Assembly: GCA_934525595.1 (NCBI GenBank)
Contig: CAKSZJ010000002.1
Location: 1 to 64,000 of the forward strand
Direction: 5' to 3'
DNA: 64,000 nucleotides
Source: an uncultured Chiayiivirga sp.
Lineage (GTDB): Bacteria > Pseudomonadota > Gammaproteobacteria > Xanthomonadales > Xanthomonadaceae
Under the pieces are notes generated by a model. It ran no database searches, was not told where the DNA came from, and worked only from the letters and a program-made list of their open reading frames with translations. This document shows positions 51,825 through 62,984 of this stretch, piece after piece. Within the stretch, counting starts at the first letter, position 1; each line of letters begins with the position of its first letter. A program made the translations under genes and the position numbers.

Positions 51825-52301
51825 TCAGGCCACTCCGAACCAGGCGTGATGAACCGCCGCGACCCAGGCCTCTCCGGGCGCAGAAAACGGCTGCAGGCGC
51901 GCCGTGCGCCCCGCACCGTCCACGCAAAGGCGCAGCACCAGGTCGGGCGGCAGCAATACGCCCTGGCCACGCTGCGGCCATTCGACCAGCCAAAGCCGGG
52001 CACGCTCGGCCAGTTCGTCGAGCGCCAGATAGTGCAGCTCCTCCGGATCGGCGATGCGGTAGAGATCCAGATGGACGACCTCGCCGACAGCGGTGTCATA
52101 GCGCTCGACCAGGGTATAGGTCGGGCTGCGCACCCCGCCCGCCACGCCCAGCGCGCGCAGCAGGGCGCGCGCGGTGGTGGTCTTTCCGGCGCCCAGATCG
52201 CCTTCCAGGTAGGCAACCAGCCTGCCCTCGGGCAGGCAGCGCGCCAGGAGTGCGCCGAGGCGTTCGGTATCCTGCGGCGCAGGCAGTGGCAGCTCGCTCA
52301 C
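51825..52301 (-). CDS. tsaE: tRNA threonylcarbamoyladenosine synthesis ATPase TsaE
   Basis: TsaE works with TsaB and TsaD to make t6A37 in ANN-decoding tRNAs. The 158 residues contain the Walker A GDLGAGKTT near 34-42, the SPTYTLVERYD segment and the Walker B-like HLDLYRI. The GTG start overlaps the nnrD stop (GTGA), so the two are coupled. The upstream part of the longer frame is the shadow of nnrD. A 154-residue frame overlapping at 51752-52216 is also a shadow. Confidence 0.95.
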   Translation of the reverse strand: MSELPLPAPQDTERLGALLARCLPEGRLVAYLEGDLGAGKTTTARALLRALGVAGGVRSPTYTLVERYDTAVGEVVHLDLYRIADPEELHYLALDELAERARLWLVEWPQRGQGVLLPPDLVLRLCVDGAGRTARLQPFSAPGEAWVAAVHHAWFGVA

Positions 52302-53788
52302 GGGTTGGCCAGACGGCGCAGATGCGCGAAAAGATCGCTCGCGAGAAGGCCGCGCTCGCCACCGTCGCGCGCCGCGGCGTCGGCCGCGGCCGAATGCAGC
52401 AGGGTGCCTGCGCAGGCGGCATCGAATGCACCCAGCCCCTGCGCGCGCAGCGCCGCGATGGTGCCGGTCAGCACGTCGCCCATGCCGCCGGTGGCCATGC
52501 CCGGGTTGCCGGCCCCGATCACGATCGGCACCTCGCCGCGCGCCGCCACGATGCTGCCTGCCCCCTTGAGCACCACCACCGCATCGAAGCGTTCCACGAG
52601 CGCCTGCGCTGCGCCGAAACGGTCGCGCTCCACGCTCGGCACGTCGGTGCCCAGCAGGCGCGCGGCCTCGCCCGGATGCGGGCTGAGCACGGCGTCGGGC
52701 ACGCGGGTCTGGGTGATGGCGAGAAGGTTCAGGCCGTCGGCATCGATCACCGAAGGCAGCCCCAGCGCCACTGCAGCCTGGAACAGCGCCTGCGACCATT
52801 CGCCACCGCCCAGGCCCGGCCCCAGCGCCAGCACGTCGGCATTGGCGGCGAGCTGGCGCAGGCCGGCTGCGTCGTTGACGGCGTGCGGCATCGCCTCCGG
52901 GCGCGCTGCCAGCATCGGCGCGACGTGGCTTTCGCGCGTCGCCACGGTAACCAGCCCGGCACCGCAGCGCAGCGCGCTTTCCACGCACAGCCGGATCGCC
53001 CCGCCATAGCCGTGGTCACCGCCGATCGCCAGCACGCGCCCGTGGTCGCCCTTGTGCGCGTCGCGCGCGCGCGGCTTGAGCCAGCGCCCGAGCTGCCTGA
53101 CTTCGACCAGCCATGCGGCCGGCGGCTGCGAGGCGCGGGTTTCAATGGGCACGTCGAGCGTGGCCAGCTCCACCGGTCCGGCCAGAGCGCGCCCGCAGCC
53201 GGTGAAGAGGCCGCGTTTGTGCGAGATGAAGGACACCGTGCGGGTTGCCTTGACGGCCATGCCGGGCACCGCGCCGTTGTCCGCATCCAGCCCCGAGGGC
53301 ACGTCGATCGCCAGCACCGGGCGACCGCTCCGCCCGGCCTCGTTGATGGCTGCGATCAGCGCTGCGCCAACGCCCTCGGGCAGGCGCGACAGGCCGATTC
53401 CGAACAGCGCATCGACCACCACGTCGGCATCCGGGAGCGCATCACCGGGCGCGAACAGGATTTCCTCGCCGCCAGTCTCGCGCCAGTGCGCAAAGGCGCG
53501 CGCCGCCGGCTCCACCTCGGGCGCCCCGGACGTGCCCACCACGACGCTGACCTGCATCCCCGCCATCCGGGCCAGGCGCGCGAACACGAAGCCGTCGCCG
53601 CCGTTGTTGCCCCGCCCGCAGACCACGCACAGCTGCCGCGCCATGGGCCAGTCGAGCTTCATGCGCGCGAATGCGGCAGCGGCGGCGCGGGTCATCAGCG
53701 CATATGCGTCGATGCCGTCGTGTTCCATCGCGCGGGCCTCGAAGGCGCGCACGTCCTCGCAACGGTAGAGCGGCAGGGGCTTGTCCAT
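52298..53788 (-). CDS. nnrD: Bifunctional NAD(P)H-hydrate epimerase / ADP-dependent dehydratase
   Basis: This enzyme repairs damaged NADH and NADPH hydrates. The 496 residues hold an N-terminal YjeF_N epimerase (about 1-215, with GRGNNGGDG and DALFGIG) and a C-terminal dehydratase (about 225-490, with HPGEAARLLG and GNPGMATGGMGDVLTG, which holds the catalytic Asp). The order with tsaE and amiB is the same as in E. coli, but queG is not upstream here. No clear ribosome binding site is seen before the ATG at 53788. Confidence 0.95.
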   Translation of the reverse strand: MDKPLPLYRCEDVRAFEARAMEHDGIDAYALMTRAAAAAFARMKLDWPMARQLCVVCGRGNNGGDGFVFARLARMAGMQVSVVVGTSGAPEVEPAARAFAHWRETGGEEILFAPGDALPDADVVVDALFGIGLSRLPEGVGAALIAAINEAGRSGRPVLAIDVPSGLDADNGAVPGMAVKATRTVSFISHKRGLFTGCGRALAGPVELATLDVPIETRASQPPAAWLVEVRQLGRWLKPRARDAHKGDHGRVLAIGGDHGYGGAIRLCVESALRCGAGLVTVATRESHVAPMLAARPEAMPHAVNDAAGLRQLAANADVLALGPGLGGGEWSQALFQAAVALGLPSVIDADGLNLLAITQTRVPDAVLSPHPGEAARLLGTDVPSVERDRFGAAQALVERFDAVVVLKGAGSIVAARGEVPIVIGAGNPGMATGGMGDVLTGTIAALRAQGLGAFDAACAGTLLHSAAADAAARDGGERGLLASDLFAHLRRLANP

Positions 53789-54005
53789 ATGCCGATTCTA
53801 GCGCTGTCTCCGGCCTTGATATCGGCTTGAAAAAAGCCCGTGCGGGTTCACTGGCCGGCAGCGCGAACGTCGGGTTCGCGCCGCCGGTCGGGGCCTCGCG
53901 TCTGAGTCACGCGCAGGCGGGTGCCGGCAGGATCATCAGCAACGCGGCTGTCGACGCACTGCAGGGCGCGTGCGACCAGACGCCGGCGCGAGCGCACCCC
54001 GCGCC

Positions 54006-55754
<1,749 letters not shown>

Positions 55755-56410
55755 TCAGTCGTCCTCTCCGCCATCCGCCAGCGCCCTGCGGACATCGTCC
55801 AGCTCGAACCCGCGCCGCTGCAGGAAGGCGCCCTGCCGCGCCAGCGCCTGGCGCGTGTCCGGCCGCCGCCCGCCGAAGCGCCTGCGCAGCAGCTCGCACG
55901 CGGAACGTCCCCAGTCCATCTCGCAGGCGTCGAGCGCGGCGGCAATGAGCGCCTCGTCCAGGCCGTGGGTACGCAGCTCGGCGCGAATCCGCACCGGTCC
56001 GTAGCCGCCCTGTGCCCGGCTGCGTGCAAGCGCTTCGGCATATCGCTGATCGTCTTGCCAGCCCTCGCGCGCAAGCCCGGCCACGGCGTCGCCGGCCTGC
56101 TCGGAGCTGAAGCCGCGCTCGGTGAGCTTGCGGACCAGCTCGCGACGCGAGTGTTCACGCCGCGCGAGCAGTTCGATGGCCTTGCGGCGAGGATCGGGCG
56201 CACCGGTATCGCCGCTCCGGCCTCCCGCGCGGGAGGCGTCCCCGGCTGCTGTTTCAGCAGTTGCGGCGGCGGCCATGCGGCGCGTCGCGCCGGGGGCGTC
56301 CGGCGCCTGGACGCCCTGCCGTGAAGCCGTGCGCGCCGGATCGAGCAGGCCCGCAGCGCGCCCGATCAGGCTGGCCGCATCCGCCGGCAGGATCGGGCGT
56401 CGTCCGGTGT

Positions 56411-56414
<4 letters not shown>
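55755..56414 (-). CDS. recX: RecA regulator RecX
   Basis: RecX limits RecA filament growth. The core of about 145 residues shows the three-helix repeats with [31 protein letters not shown] and [16 protein letters not shown]. The GTG at 56414 overlaps the recA stop (GTGA), which suggests coupling and gives 219 residues. This leaves an Ala/Gly-rich N-terminal extension of about 70 residues not usual in the family. An internal ATG at 56276 would give 173 residues, closer to normal but without a ribosome binding site. The recA-recX order is as in xanthomonads. Confidence 0.9.
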
Positions 56415-57445
<1,031 letters not shown>

Positions 57446-57657
57446 GGGGAAATCCTCTGAGGGGTGAGTTGGAGAGGGAAAACGGGGTGGAATGAGTGAA
57501 TGGGAAGCAGCCTATCGGAGCGCTGTCTCAAATCCTGAGACGGGCTGCCGGTGACCAGCCTGGCCCAGGCCGCGCTGGCGCAGCATCGGCGACCATCGCG
57601 ATCGCGCATCGGAAAAAGCCCCGCTCGCGGCGCGGCGTGCGGTACGCCAGCATGCGC

Positions 57658-58323
57658 TCACCCGCGCCCGCCCGGATTCGGCCGAAGCAGGCCGCAATAG
57701 AGGCCCTCGACGGCAAAATCGGCGTCGGCGGGAACCACGATCGGTGCATAGCCGGCGTTGCAGGGAAGCAGCCGGATGCCCTGCGCGGAGGTTTCCAGGC
57801 GCTTGATGGTGATTTCCTCGTCGATGCGCGCCACGACGATCTGGCCGCTGCGCGCCAGCGCGGTGCGCTGGACGCCAACCAGATCGCCATGAAGGATGCC
57901 TTCTTCGCGCATCGAGTCGCCTTCGACGCGCAGGAGATAATCCGGCGATGGCCGGAACAGGCCGCGATCGATGGCCAGGACGCTGCCGTCCTCGGCGTCG
58001 GCGCCCGAACCGATCGGGCCGCCAGCGGCCACCCGTCCGAGGATCGGCAGACGCAGCACGTCGTCTGACGGCATTGCCTGCGCGAACGGCAGATCCGGCT
58101 GCGCCGCCGCCACCGGCACCCGCAGCCGGATTCCGCGCGCACGGCCGGGGAGCCGTTCGATCGCGCCGGCCGCCTCCAGCGCTTCGAGGTGGTACTGCGC
58201 GGCACGCAGGCTCCGGAAGCCGAGGGCGCGGGCGATCTCCGCCTGCGACGGCGGGAGCCCGTCGGCCTCGATGCGCTCGGCGATGACGGCAAGAATGGCG
58301 CGTTGGGTGTCAGTCAGAAGCAT
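57658..58323 (-). CDS. lexA: SOS repressor LexA
   Basis: LexA represses DNA-repair genes until RecA filaments make it cut itself. The 221 residues have a winged helix (about 1-65) and an S24 protease domain with the cleavage bond A100-G101 (RVAAGGPIG), nucleophile S137 (EGDSMREEG) and K174 (EEITIKRL). The N-terminus MLLTDTQRAIL aligns with xanthomonad LexA, so the start is well supported. No ribosome binding site precedes it, because a LexA box fills the space from -4 to -18. A nearly leaderless transcript is possible. Confidence 0.97.
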   Translation of the reverse strand: MLLTDTQRAILAVIAERIEADGLPPSQAEIARALGFRSLRAAQYHLEALEAAGAIERLPGRARGIRLRVPVAAAQPDLPFAQAMPSDDVLRLPILGRVAAGGPIGSGADAEDGSVLAIDRGLFRPSPDYLLRVEGDSMREEGILHGDLVGVQRTALARSGQIVVARIDEEITIKRLETSAQGIRLLPCNAGYAPIVVPADADFAVEGLYCGLLRPNPGGRG

Positions 58324-58326
58324 GTA

Positions 58327-58341
58327 TTAGTAATACTACTA
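58327..58341. promoter_or_regulatory. LexA box of lexA (autoregulation)
   Basis: The 15 bases fit TTAG-N6-TACTA exactly, the binding pattern reported for Xanthomonas and Xylella LexA. It starts only four bases from the lexA start codon. A bound LexA would block the lexA promoter. Confidence 0.85.
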
Positions 58342-58435
58342 CACGCCACCTGCGTCAATCCCGATCAAAGCTCGCCCTCCCTTCCATACGCACGCGTGCC
58401 GAAAAGCGAAGGCACGGCGCCAGCGAGGCCGGCAG

Positions 58436-58451
58436 TGTGACGATCATCACG
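58436..58451. promoter_or_regulatory. CRP/Clp-like site upstream of the DUF1800 gene
   Basis: TGTGA-N6-TCACG differs from the consensus TGTGA-N6-TCACA at one base. It is centred about 85 bases before the DUF1800 start. Clp, the CRP-like regulator of xanthomonads, uses the same motif and responds to cyclic di-GMP. Confidence 0.5.
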
Positions 58452-58528
58452 AATGATTGTAAACAAATGATGCGCGCATCCTGATTTGTAGCTATGGTGC
58501 CGACGTCGCCCATTTGTCCGGTCATGCC

Positions 58529-60523
58529 ATGTCAAGCCCTCCGGTTTCCACCCGGCGTCACCTCCTTTCCGGTTTGGGCGCGGGCCTCGCCGCTGCCTTG
58601 CCCGCGGCCGCCAGCCCCTCGGATGACGCGCCGAAAACCGGCGTGAACCCCAAGAACGGCTCTACCCGGACCGTCACCCCTCCGCTGGCGGTACGCGCAC
58701 TGCACCGCATGGGGTTCGGGCCGGCGCGACGCAAAAAGAAGCCCAGCCACGGCGGCGCACCGGCGGACCATATCTTTTCCGGCGATTTCGAAATGCTCGG
58801 CACCCTGGGCGAAGACGACGTCGGCTACTTCATGTCGCTGGGTCCGAACGATGATGCGCGCCTGGCCGCTTACGTCGATCAGCAGCTCGCGCCGGCATGG
58901 ATCGACGACTCGGAGCTCAACGCCAGGCTGGCCGCCTACCCCGCCTCCTTCTCGACCTTGGGTCAGCCGCTGGGCGCGGTGTTCGCGCAACTCTCCTGCC
59001 AGAGTGACTATGAAGCCCGGATGCGCCCGGTGCGCGAGGTGGAGAAGGCCGCCTTCACCCGCGCCATCTACAGCCGTCGCCAGCTGTTCGAATTGACCGT
59101 CGACTTCTGGCACAACCACTTCAACATCTTCGCCGAGCTGAGCTCGCGCATCTCGGCGAGCTGGCACTCTTGGGATCGCGACGTGCTGCGCGCCCACGCC
59201 TTCGGCAACTTCTACCAAATGCTCCACGCCAGCGCCCGGCATGTGGCGATGCTGCACTACCTGGACAACTACCGAAGCTCGGTCGCCTTCAACGAGAACT
59301 ACGCGCGCGAGGTCATCGAACTGCACACGCTCGGGGCCGAGCACTACCACGGCCTCGGGCAACCCCTGGGCGTACCGGCGCTTGCGTCCAATCCCTACAC
59401 CGGCCTGGGCGATCCGGAGCTGGACGACCCCACCCTCGGCGGCGGCATGGCGATTTCCGATCCCGCGCGGCAGATTGCCGCCTACTACGTCGACAACGAT
59501 GTCTACGAGGCGGCCCGCAGCCTGACCGGCTGGCGCTACAACAACGCCAACACCGCCAACGCCTGCGGCACGGGAGCCTTCTACACCGACACCAACGCCC
59601 ACGCGCCCGGCCAGAAGAGCGTGCTCGGGCGAGGCGTGGTCACGCATCGCTCCGATCTTCCGGCCGAAGACGACGGCCGAGTAACGCTCAAGATGCTGGC
59701 CTATCACCCGGCCACGGCCAAGTACATCGCACGCAAGCTGTGCCGACGCCTGATCGCCGACGATCCTCCCGAGTCGGTGGTGGATGCGGCGGCGGCGACC
59801 TTTTTGCAGTACCGGCTGGCCTCCAACCAGATCGCCCACACCCTTCGCACCATCCTGCTTTCGCCCGAGTTCAAGGACCCTGCCCTGTGGGGCAAGAAGA
59901 CCAAGCGCCCGTTCGAGGCCGTGGTGTCGGCCATGCGCGCAGCCGGCTGCAACCACACCTTCCGACAGGGCGACAACACCAACCCGGGCAGCGACACCAC
60001 GTCAGCCTTCCTGTCCGAGTACAACCGCGCCGGCCAGCAGCTGTTCTGGTGGCGCGCGCCGGACGGCTATCCGGACCGGCGTGAGTTCTGGCAAGGCTCC
60101 AACACCATGGTCCGGGTGTGGCGGGCGATCGACTGGCTGACCGACCGCGACGCCACCTCGGCCTCGATGCGCGTGCTGCGCATCGTCGACCTCACCCTGG
60201 CCAACCTCCAGGGTGATCCCACGGCGAGGCAGGTCGTGGAGTTCTGGCTGGAATGGATCCTAGGATTCGCGCCGGATGGCGGCTGGACCGGCCCACCCGG
60301 CACCGCCATCGCCTCCGCGCCGACCGCGCTGGGCGAAGCCGCGCTGCGCTTCTTCACTCAGATCTACGTGAGCGGTACGCCCGACAGGACGCTATGGCCC
60401 GCGGACGATGCGCCGATCGCGCGCAGCGCGCTGGAGGTCAACACCGGCGGCTACGACTGGAACACCCGCCTGCGCGGCCTGGTCGCGCTGATCCTCTGGT
60501 CGCCCAACTTCATGCAGCGGTGA
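58529..60523 (+). CDS. DUF1800 family exported protein
   Basis: The 664 residues begin with a Tat-like leader (STRRHLLSGLGAG) and match DUF1800. Family features seen are WHNHFNIFAE near 195, the segment NYAREVIELHTLG near 255-267 and the region RSLTGWRYNN. The function is unknown, but in many bacteria a DUF1800 gene is followed by a DUF1501 gene, as here after 7 bases, and the pair is exported together. I chose the ATG at 58529 over a TTG at 58514. A CRP/Clp-like site lies upstream. Confidence 0.88.
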   Translation: MSSPPVSTRRHLLSGLGAGLAAALPAAASPSDDAPKTGVNPKNGSTRTVTPPLAVRALHRMGFGPARRKKKPSHGGAPADHIFSGDFEMLGTLGEDDVGYFMSLGPNDDARLAAYVDQQLAPAWIDDSELNARLAAYPASFSTLGQPLGAVFAQLSCQSDYEARMRPVREVEKAAFTRAIYSRRQLFELTVDFWHNHFNIFAELSSRISASWHSWDRDVLRAHAFGNFYQMLHASARHVAMLHYLDNYRSSVAFNENYAREVIELHTLGAEHYHGLGQPLGVPALASNPYTGLGDPELDDPTLGGGMAISDPARQIAAYYVDNDVYEAARSLTGWRYNNANTANACGTGAFYTDTNAHAPGQKSVLGRGVVTHRSDLPAEDDGRVTLKMLAYHPATAKYIARKLCRRLIADDPPESVVDAAAATFLQYRLASNQIAHTLRTILLSPEFKDPALWGKKTKRPFEAVVSAMRAAGCNHTFRQGDNTNPGSDTTSAFLSEYNRAGQQLFWWRAPDGYPDRREFWQGSNTMVRVWRAIDWLTDRDATSASMRVLRIVDLTLANLQGDPTARQVVEFWLEWILGFAPDGGWTGPPGTAIASAPTALGEAALRFFTQIYVSGTPDRTLWPADDAPIARSALEVNTGGYDWNTRLRGLVALILWSPNFMQR

Positions 60524-60530
60524 GGCCCCC

Positions 60531-61889
60531 ATGAACCAGAAAGACACCGATGCCCGCCTCCGCCTCGACGCCCTCCTCGACGGGCTCTCGCGACGCCACT
60601 TCCTGCGCAACAGCGCGCTGGCCGCCGGGGCCGTGGCAACCACCTCCATCGCCTTCTCCCCGACGATCGCCGCGCAGAGCCCCGCAAGCGCCAGGACGCT
60701 GGTCTACGTGTTTCTGCGCGGTGCCATGGACGGACTCAGCTTCGTCGTACCGACCGGCAGCGGCGCGGACGCGGTGCAATACCGAAGTCGCCGCAGCGCC
60801 ACGCGCATGTCGATGGACGACAGCACCCCGACGCGACGCCCCCTGGCACTCAACGGCGGCCAACCCTTCGGTCTGCACCCGGCCGCCACCGGCCTGCGCG
60901 ACCTGTTCAACCGCGCGCAAAGCCCGCTGGCGATCATCAACGGCGTCGGCCACCTGGATCCGTCCACCTACAACCGCAGCCACTTCGATGCGCAAGAACA
61001 GGTCGAACTGGGCACACCGGGACTGCAGGCATTGACCCACGGCTGGCTCGCGCGCCACCTGATGACGACGACGCGTGTGCCCAATGCCATCTTCAACGCG
61101 CTTGCCGCGTCCAGCATGCCGCCGCAGAGCCTGCAGGGCTGGGCCGAAACGGTCTCGGTCACCGGCGGCAGCGGCACCAGCGGATTCCATCCCGACCCCA
61201 GCGGCGGCTCCAGCGGCACCTACTCGACCACCCACCTGCGCGGACTGCGCGCGATGTATGCCGGCACCGGTGATCTGGACGTCGCCGCACAGGCCGCGCT
61301 CGACGCGGTGGACGTCATCAGCGGCACCAACTTCGGCGCCTACGTGCCCGCCGGCGGCGCGGTGTATCCCAACACCGGCGTGGCAAACAGCCTCAAGCTC
61401 ATCGCCACCCTGGTGCGCGCCAGCATCGGCCTCAACGTCGCCACGGTCGACGTGGGCGGATGGGATACCCACAACAACCAGGGCGTATTCGACAACGGCG
61501 GATTCTTTAACCTCGCGCGCGATCTCTCCGCCGCGCTCAGCGCGTTCTACCAGGACATGGAGGGCGCGGGATTCCACCAGCGCGTGACGGTGGTGGTGCA
61601 GACCGAATTCGGTCGACAGGTCACCGAGAACGCCTCCGCCGGCACCGACCACGGGCTGGCGTACCCGATGTTCGTGCTGGGCGGCAAGGTGAAGGGCGGC
61701 TGGTACGGCCAGTTCCCGAGCCTGGCCCCGGCCAACACCCCAGGCGACGCGGTCAAGCCGATGGTGGATTTCCGCCAAGTGCTCGCCACCGCCGCCGACA
61801 AGCTGGTCGGCAACAACGATCCTGAAGGTATCTTCCACACGGCGGCATCACCCTTCACATACACCCCGATGGGATTCTGGAATCCCTGA
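60531..61889 (+). CDS. DUF1501 family exported protein (sulfatase-like fold)
   Basis: The 452 residues start with a Tat signal (LSRRHFLRNSALAAGA) and match DUF1501, a family with an alkaline phosphatase/sulfatase-like fold. Seen are VFLRGAMDGLSFVVP near 60-74, GGWDTHNNQG near 308-317 and TEFGRQVTENASAGTDHG near 362-379, with His and Asp residues that could bind metal. The enzyme activity is not known. It is co-transcribed with the DUF1800 gene, and a PAM such as heparan- or phosphate-ester cleavage cannot be assigned. Confidence 0.88.
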   Translation: MNQKDTDARLRLDALLDGLSRRHFLRNSALAAGAVATTSIAFSPTIAAQSPASARTLVYVFLRGAMDGLSFVVPTGSGADAVQYRSRRSATRMSMDDSTPTRRPLALNGGQPFGLHPAATGLRDLFNRAQSPLAIINGVGHLDPSTYNRSHFDAQEQVELGTPGLQALTHGWLARHLMTTTRVPNAIFNALAASSMPPQSLQGWAETVSVTGGSGTSGFHPDPSGGSSGTYSTTHLRGLRAMYAGTGDLDVAAQAALDAVDVISGTNFGAYVPAGGAVYPNTGVANSLKLIATLVRASIGLNVATVDVGGWDTHNNQGVFDNGGFFNLARDLSAALSAFYQDMEGAGFHQRVTVVVQTEFGRQVTENASAGTDHGLAYPMFVLGGKVKGGWYGQFPSLAPANTPGDAVKPMVDFRQVLATAADKLVGNNDPEGIFHTAASPFTYTPMGFWNP

Positions 61890-62105
61890 CTAGGAACGAG
61901 TCACGCGGCGCCAGGTCGATCTCGGGTTCCGCAGTCTACCGGCGCCGCGAAGCCCCCCGCGGGGCCGGCATCGTGGCCCGTCCGCAGGCGCGGGAACGAG
62001 GATGGCGAGCCGCCTCGAAGCCTGCGCTGAGCCGATTTTCCGCACTTTGACGCCTGATTGATGGAGCCCAGCGTGGCGCCCCATCCACCGTCGCGGAGAA
62101 TCCCG

Positions 62106-62978
62106 ATGAAACCGTCCCTCGCCATCATCCTACTGGCCGGCACCCTGTTCGCCCTCCCTGCGCTTGCCCAGCAGGGCTTCGGCCAGGCTCCGGCCGGCTA
62201 CCCGCAGCAGCAGGGGCAGCCGATGGACTACCCGGGCACACCGCAGCAGGGCACCTACCCGCAAGGCGCCTCTCCTCAGGGCACCTATCCTCAGGGCGCG
62301 CAGCCGGGCTACCCGAACACCCCATCCGGTGGCTACGCCCAGCCGCCCGCCTCAAGCAGCATGCCGCAGGGCGGAGGCCATCCGATGCGGCAGATGGGGC
62401 CGGACGGCATGCAGGCCATGGGCCAGGCGCAGGCCATCCTGCAGGCGGAAACCCGTGATTTCGGCGTGCCGGCGCCGACGCAGCTGCACCACGAATTCCA
62501 TGCCCCCACCCCGAACTCGATCCCCGGCGGCCAGCTCATCACCACCGATCGCCTGCTGGCGCTCTACCAGCAGGGCCAGCAGAACGGCCTGCTGGTGTTC
62601 GATGTACTGGGCGCCGGCCCGGGGCAGATGCTGCCGATGGCCCAGAACGCGGTCGGCGCAGCGCAGCCGGGCAGCTTCAACGATCAGACCCAGCAGCAGT
62701 TCGGCCAGTATCTGGAGCAGGTCACCCAGGGCAGCAAGGGCCGGCCCATGGTGTTCTATTGCCAGGGCGTGCAGTGCTGGATGTCCTACAACGCGGCCCT
62801 GCGTGCGATCCAGCTGGGCTACACCCAGGTGTACTGGTACCGCGGCGGCGTGGAAGCCTGGCAGCAGATGCAGCAGGTTTCGATGAGCATGCCGCAGATG
62901 CCGCCCGGACAGGCGATGCCGGCGAACCACCCCGGCCAGAGCGGGGCCTATTCGCAGTATCCGCAGGGCCAGCGCTGA
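62106..62978 (+). CDS. Secreted rhodanese-like protein with CxxxxCW motif
   Basis: The 290 residues have a signal peptide (about 1-21, ALAQQ), a Gln/Pro/Gly-rich low-complexity stretch (about 22-105) and a rhodanese-like domain (about 140-255). The active loop is C219-QGVQ-C224-W225, like that of the CXXCW-motif proteins found in PQQ-dependent catabolism gene sets. The second cysteine suggests a disulfide or persulfide step in the periplasm. No PQQ enzyme is in the window. A GGAGA ribosome binding site precedes the ATG. It is six bases before the next gene, so the two form an operon that runs past the right edge. Confidence 0.82.
   Translation: MKPSLAIILLAGTLFALPALAQQGFGQAPAGYPQQQGQPMDYPGTPQQGTYPQGASPQGTYPQGAQPGYPNTPSGGYAQPPASSSMPQGGGHPMRQMGPDGMQAMGQAQAILQAETRDFGVPAPTQLHHEFHAPTPNSIPGGQLITTDRLLALYQQGQQNGLLVFDVLGAGPGQMLPMAQNAVGAAQPGSFNDQTQQQFGQYLEQVTQGSKGRPMVFYCQGVQCWMSYNAALRAIQLGYTQVYWYRGGVEAWQQMQQVSMSMPQMPPGQAMPANHPGQSGAYSQYPQGQR
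62247..62306 (+). repeat. Two tandem 30-base repeats within the low-complexity part
   Basis: Two units at 62247-62276 and 62277-62306 each encode ten residues (QGTYPQGASP and QGTYPQGAQP). They lie in frame, so changes in copy number would alter only the length of the linker before the rhodanese-like domain. Confidence 0.7.
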
Positions 62979-62984
62979 AACCCC

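Noticed and set aside
53830..53847. Rho-independent terminator after purA
   Set aside because: The stem is only four or five bases with a loop too short or a wobble pair; too weak to call.
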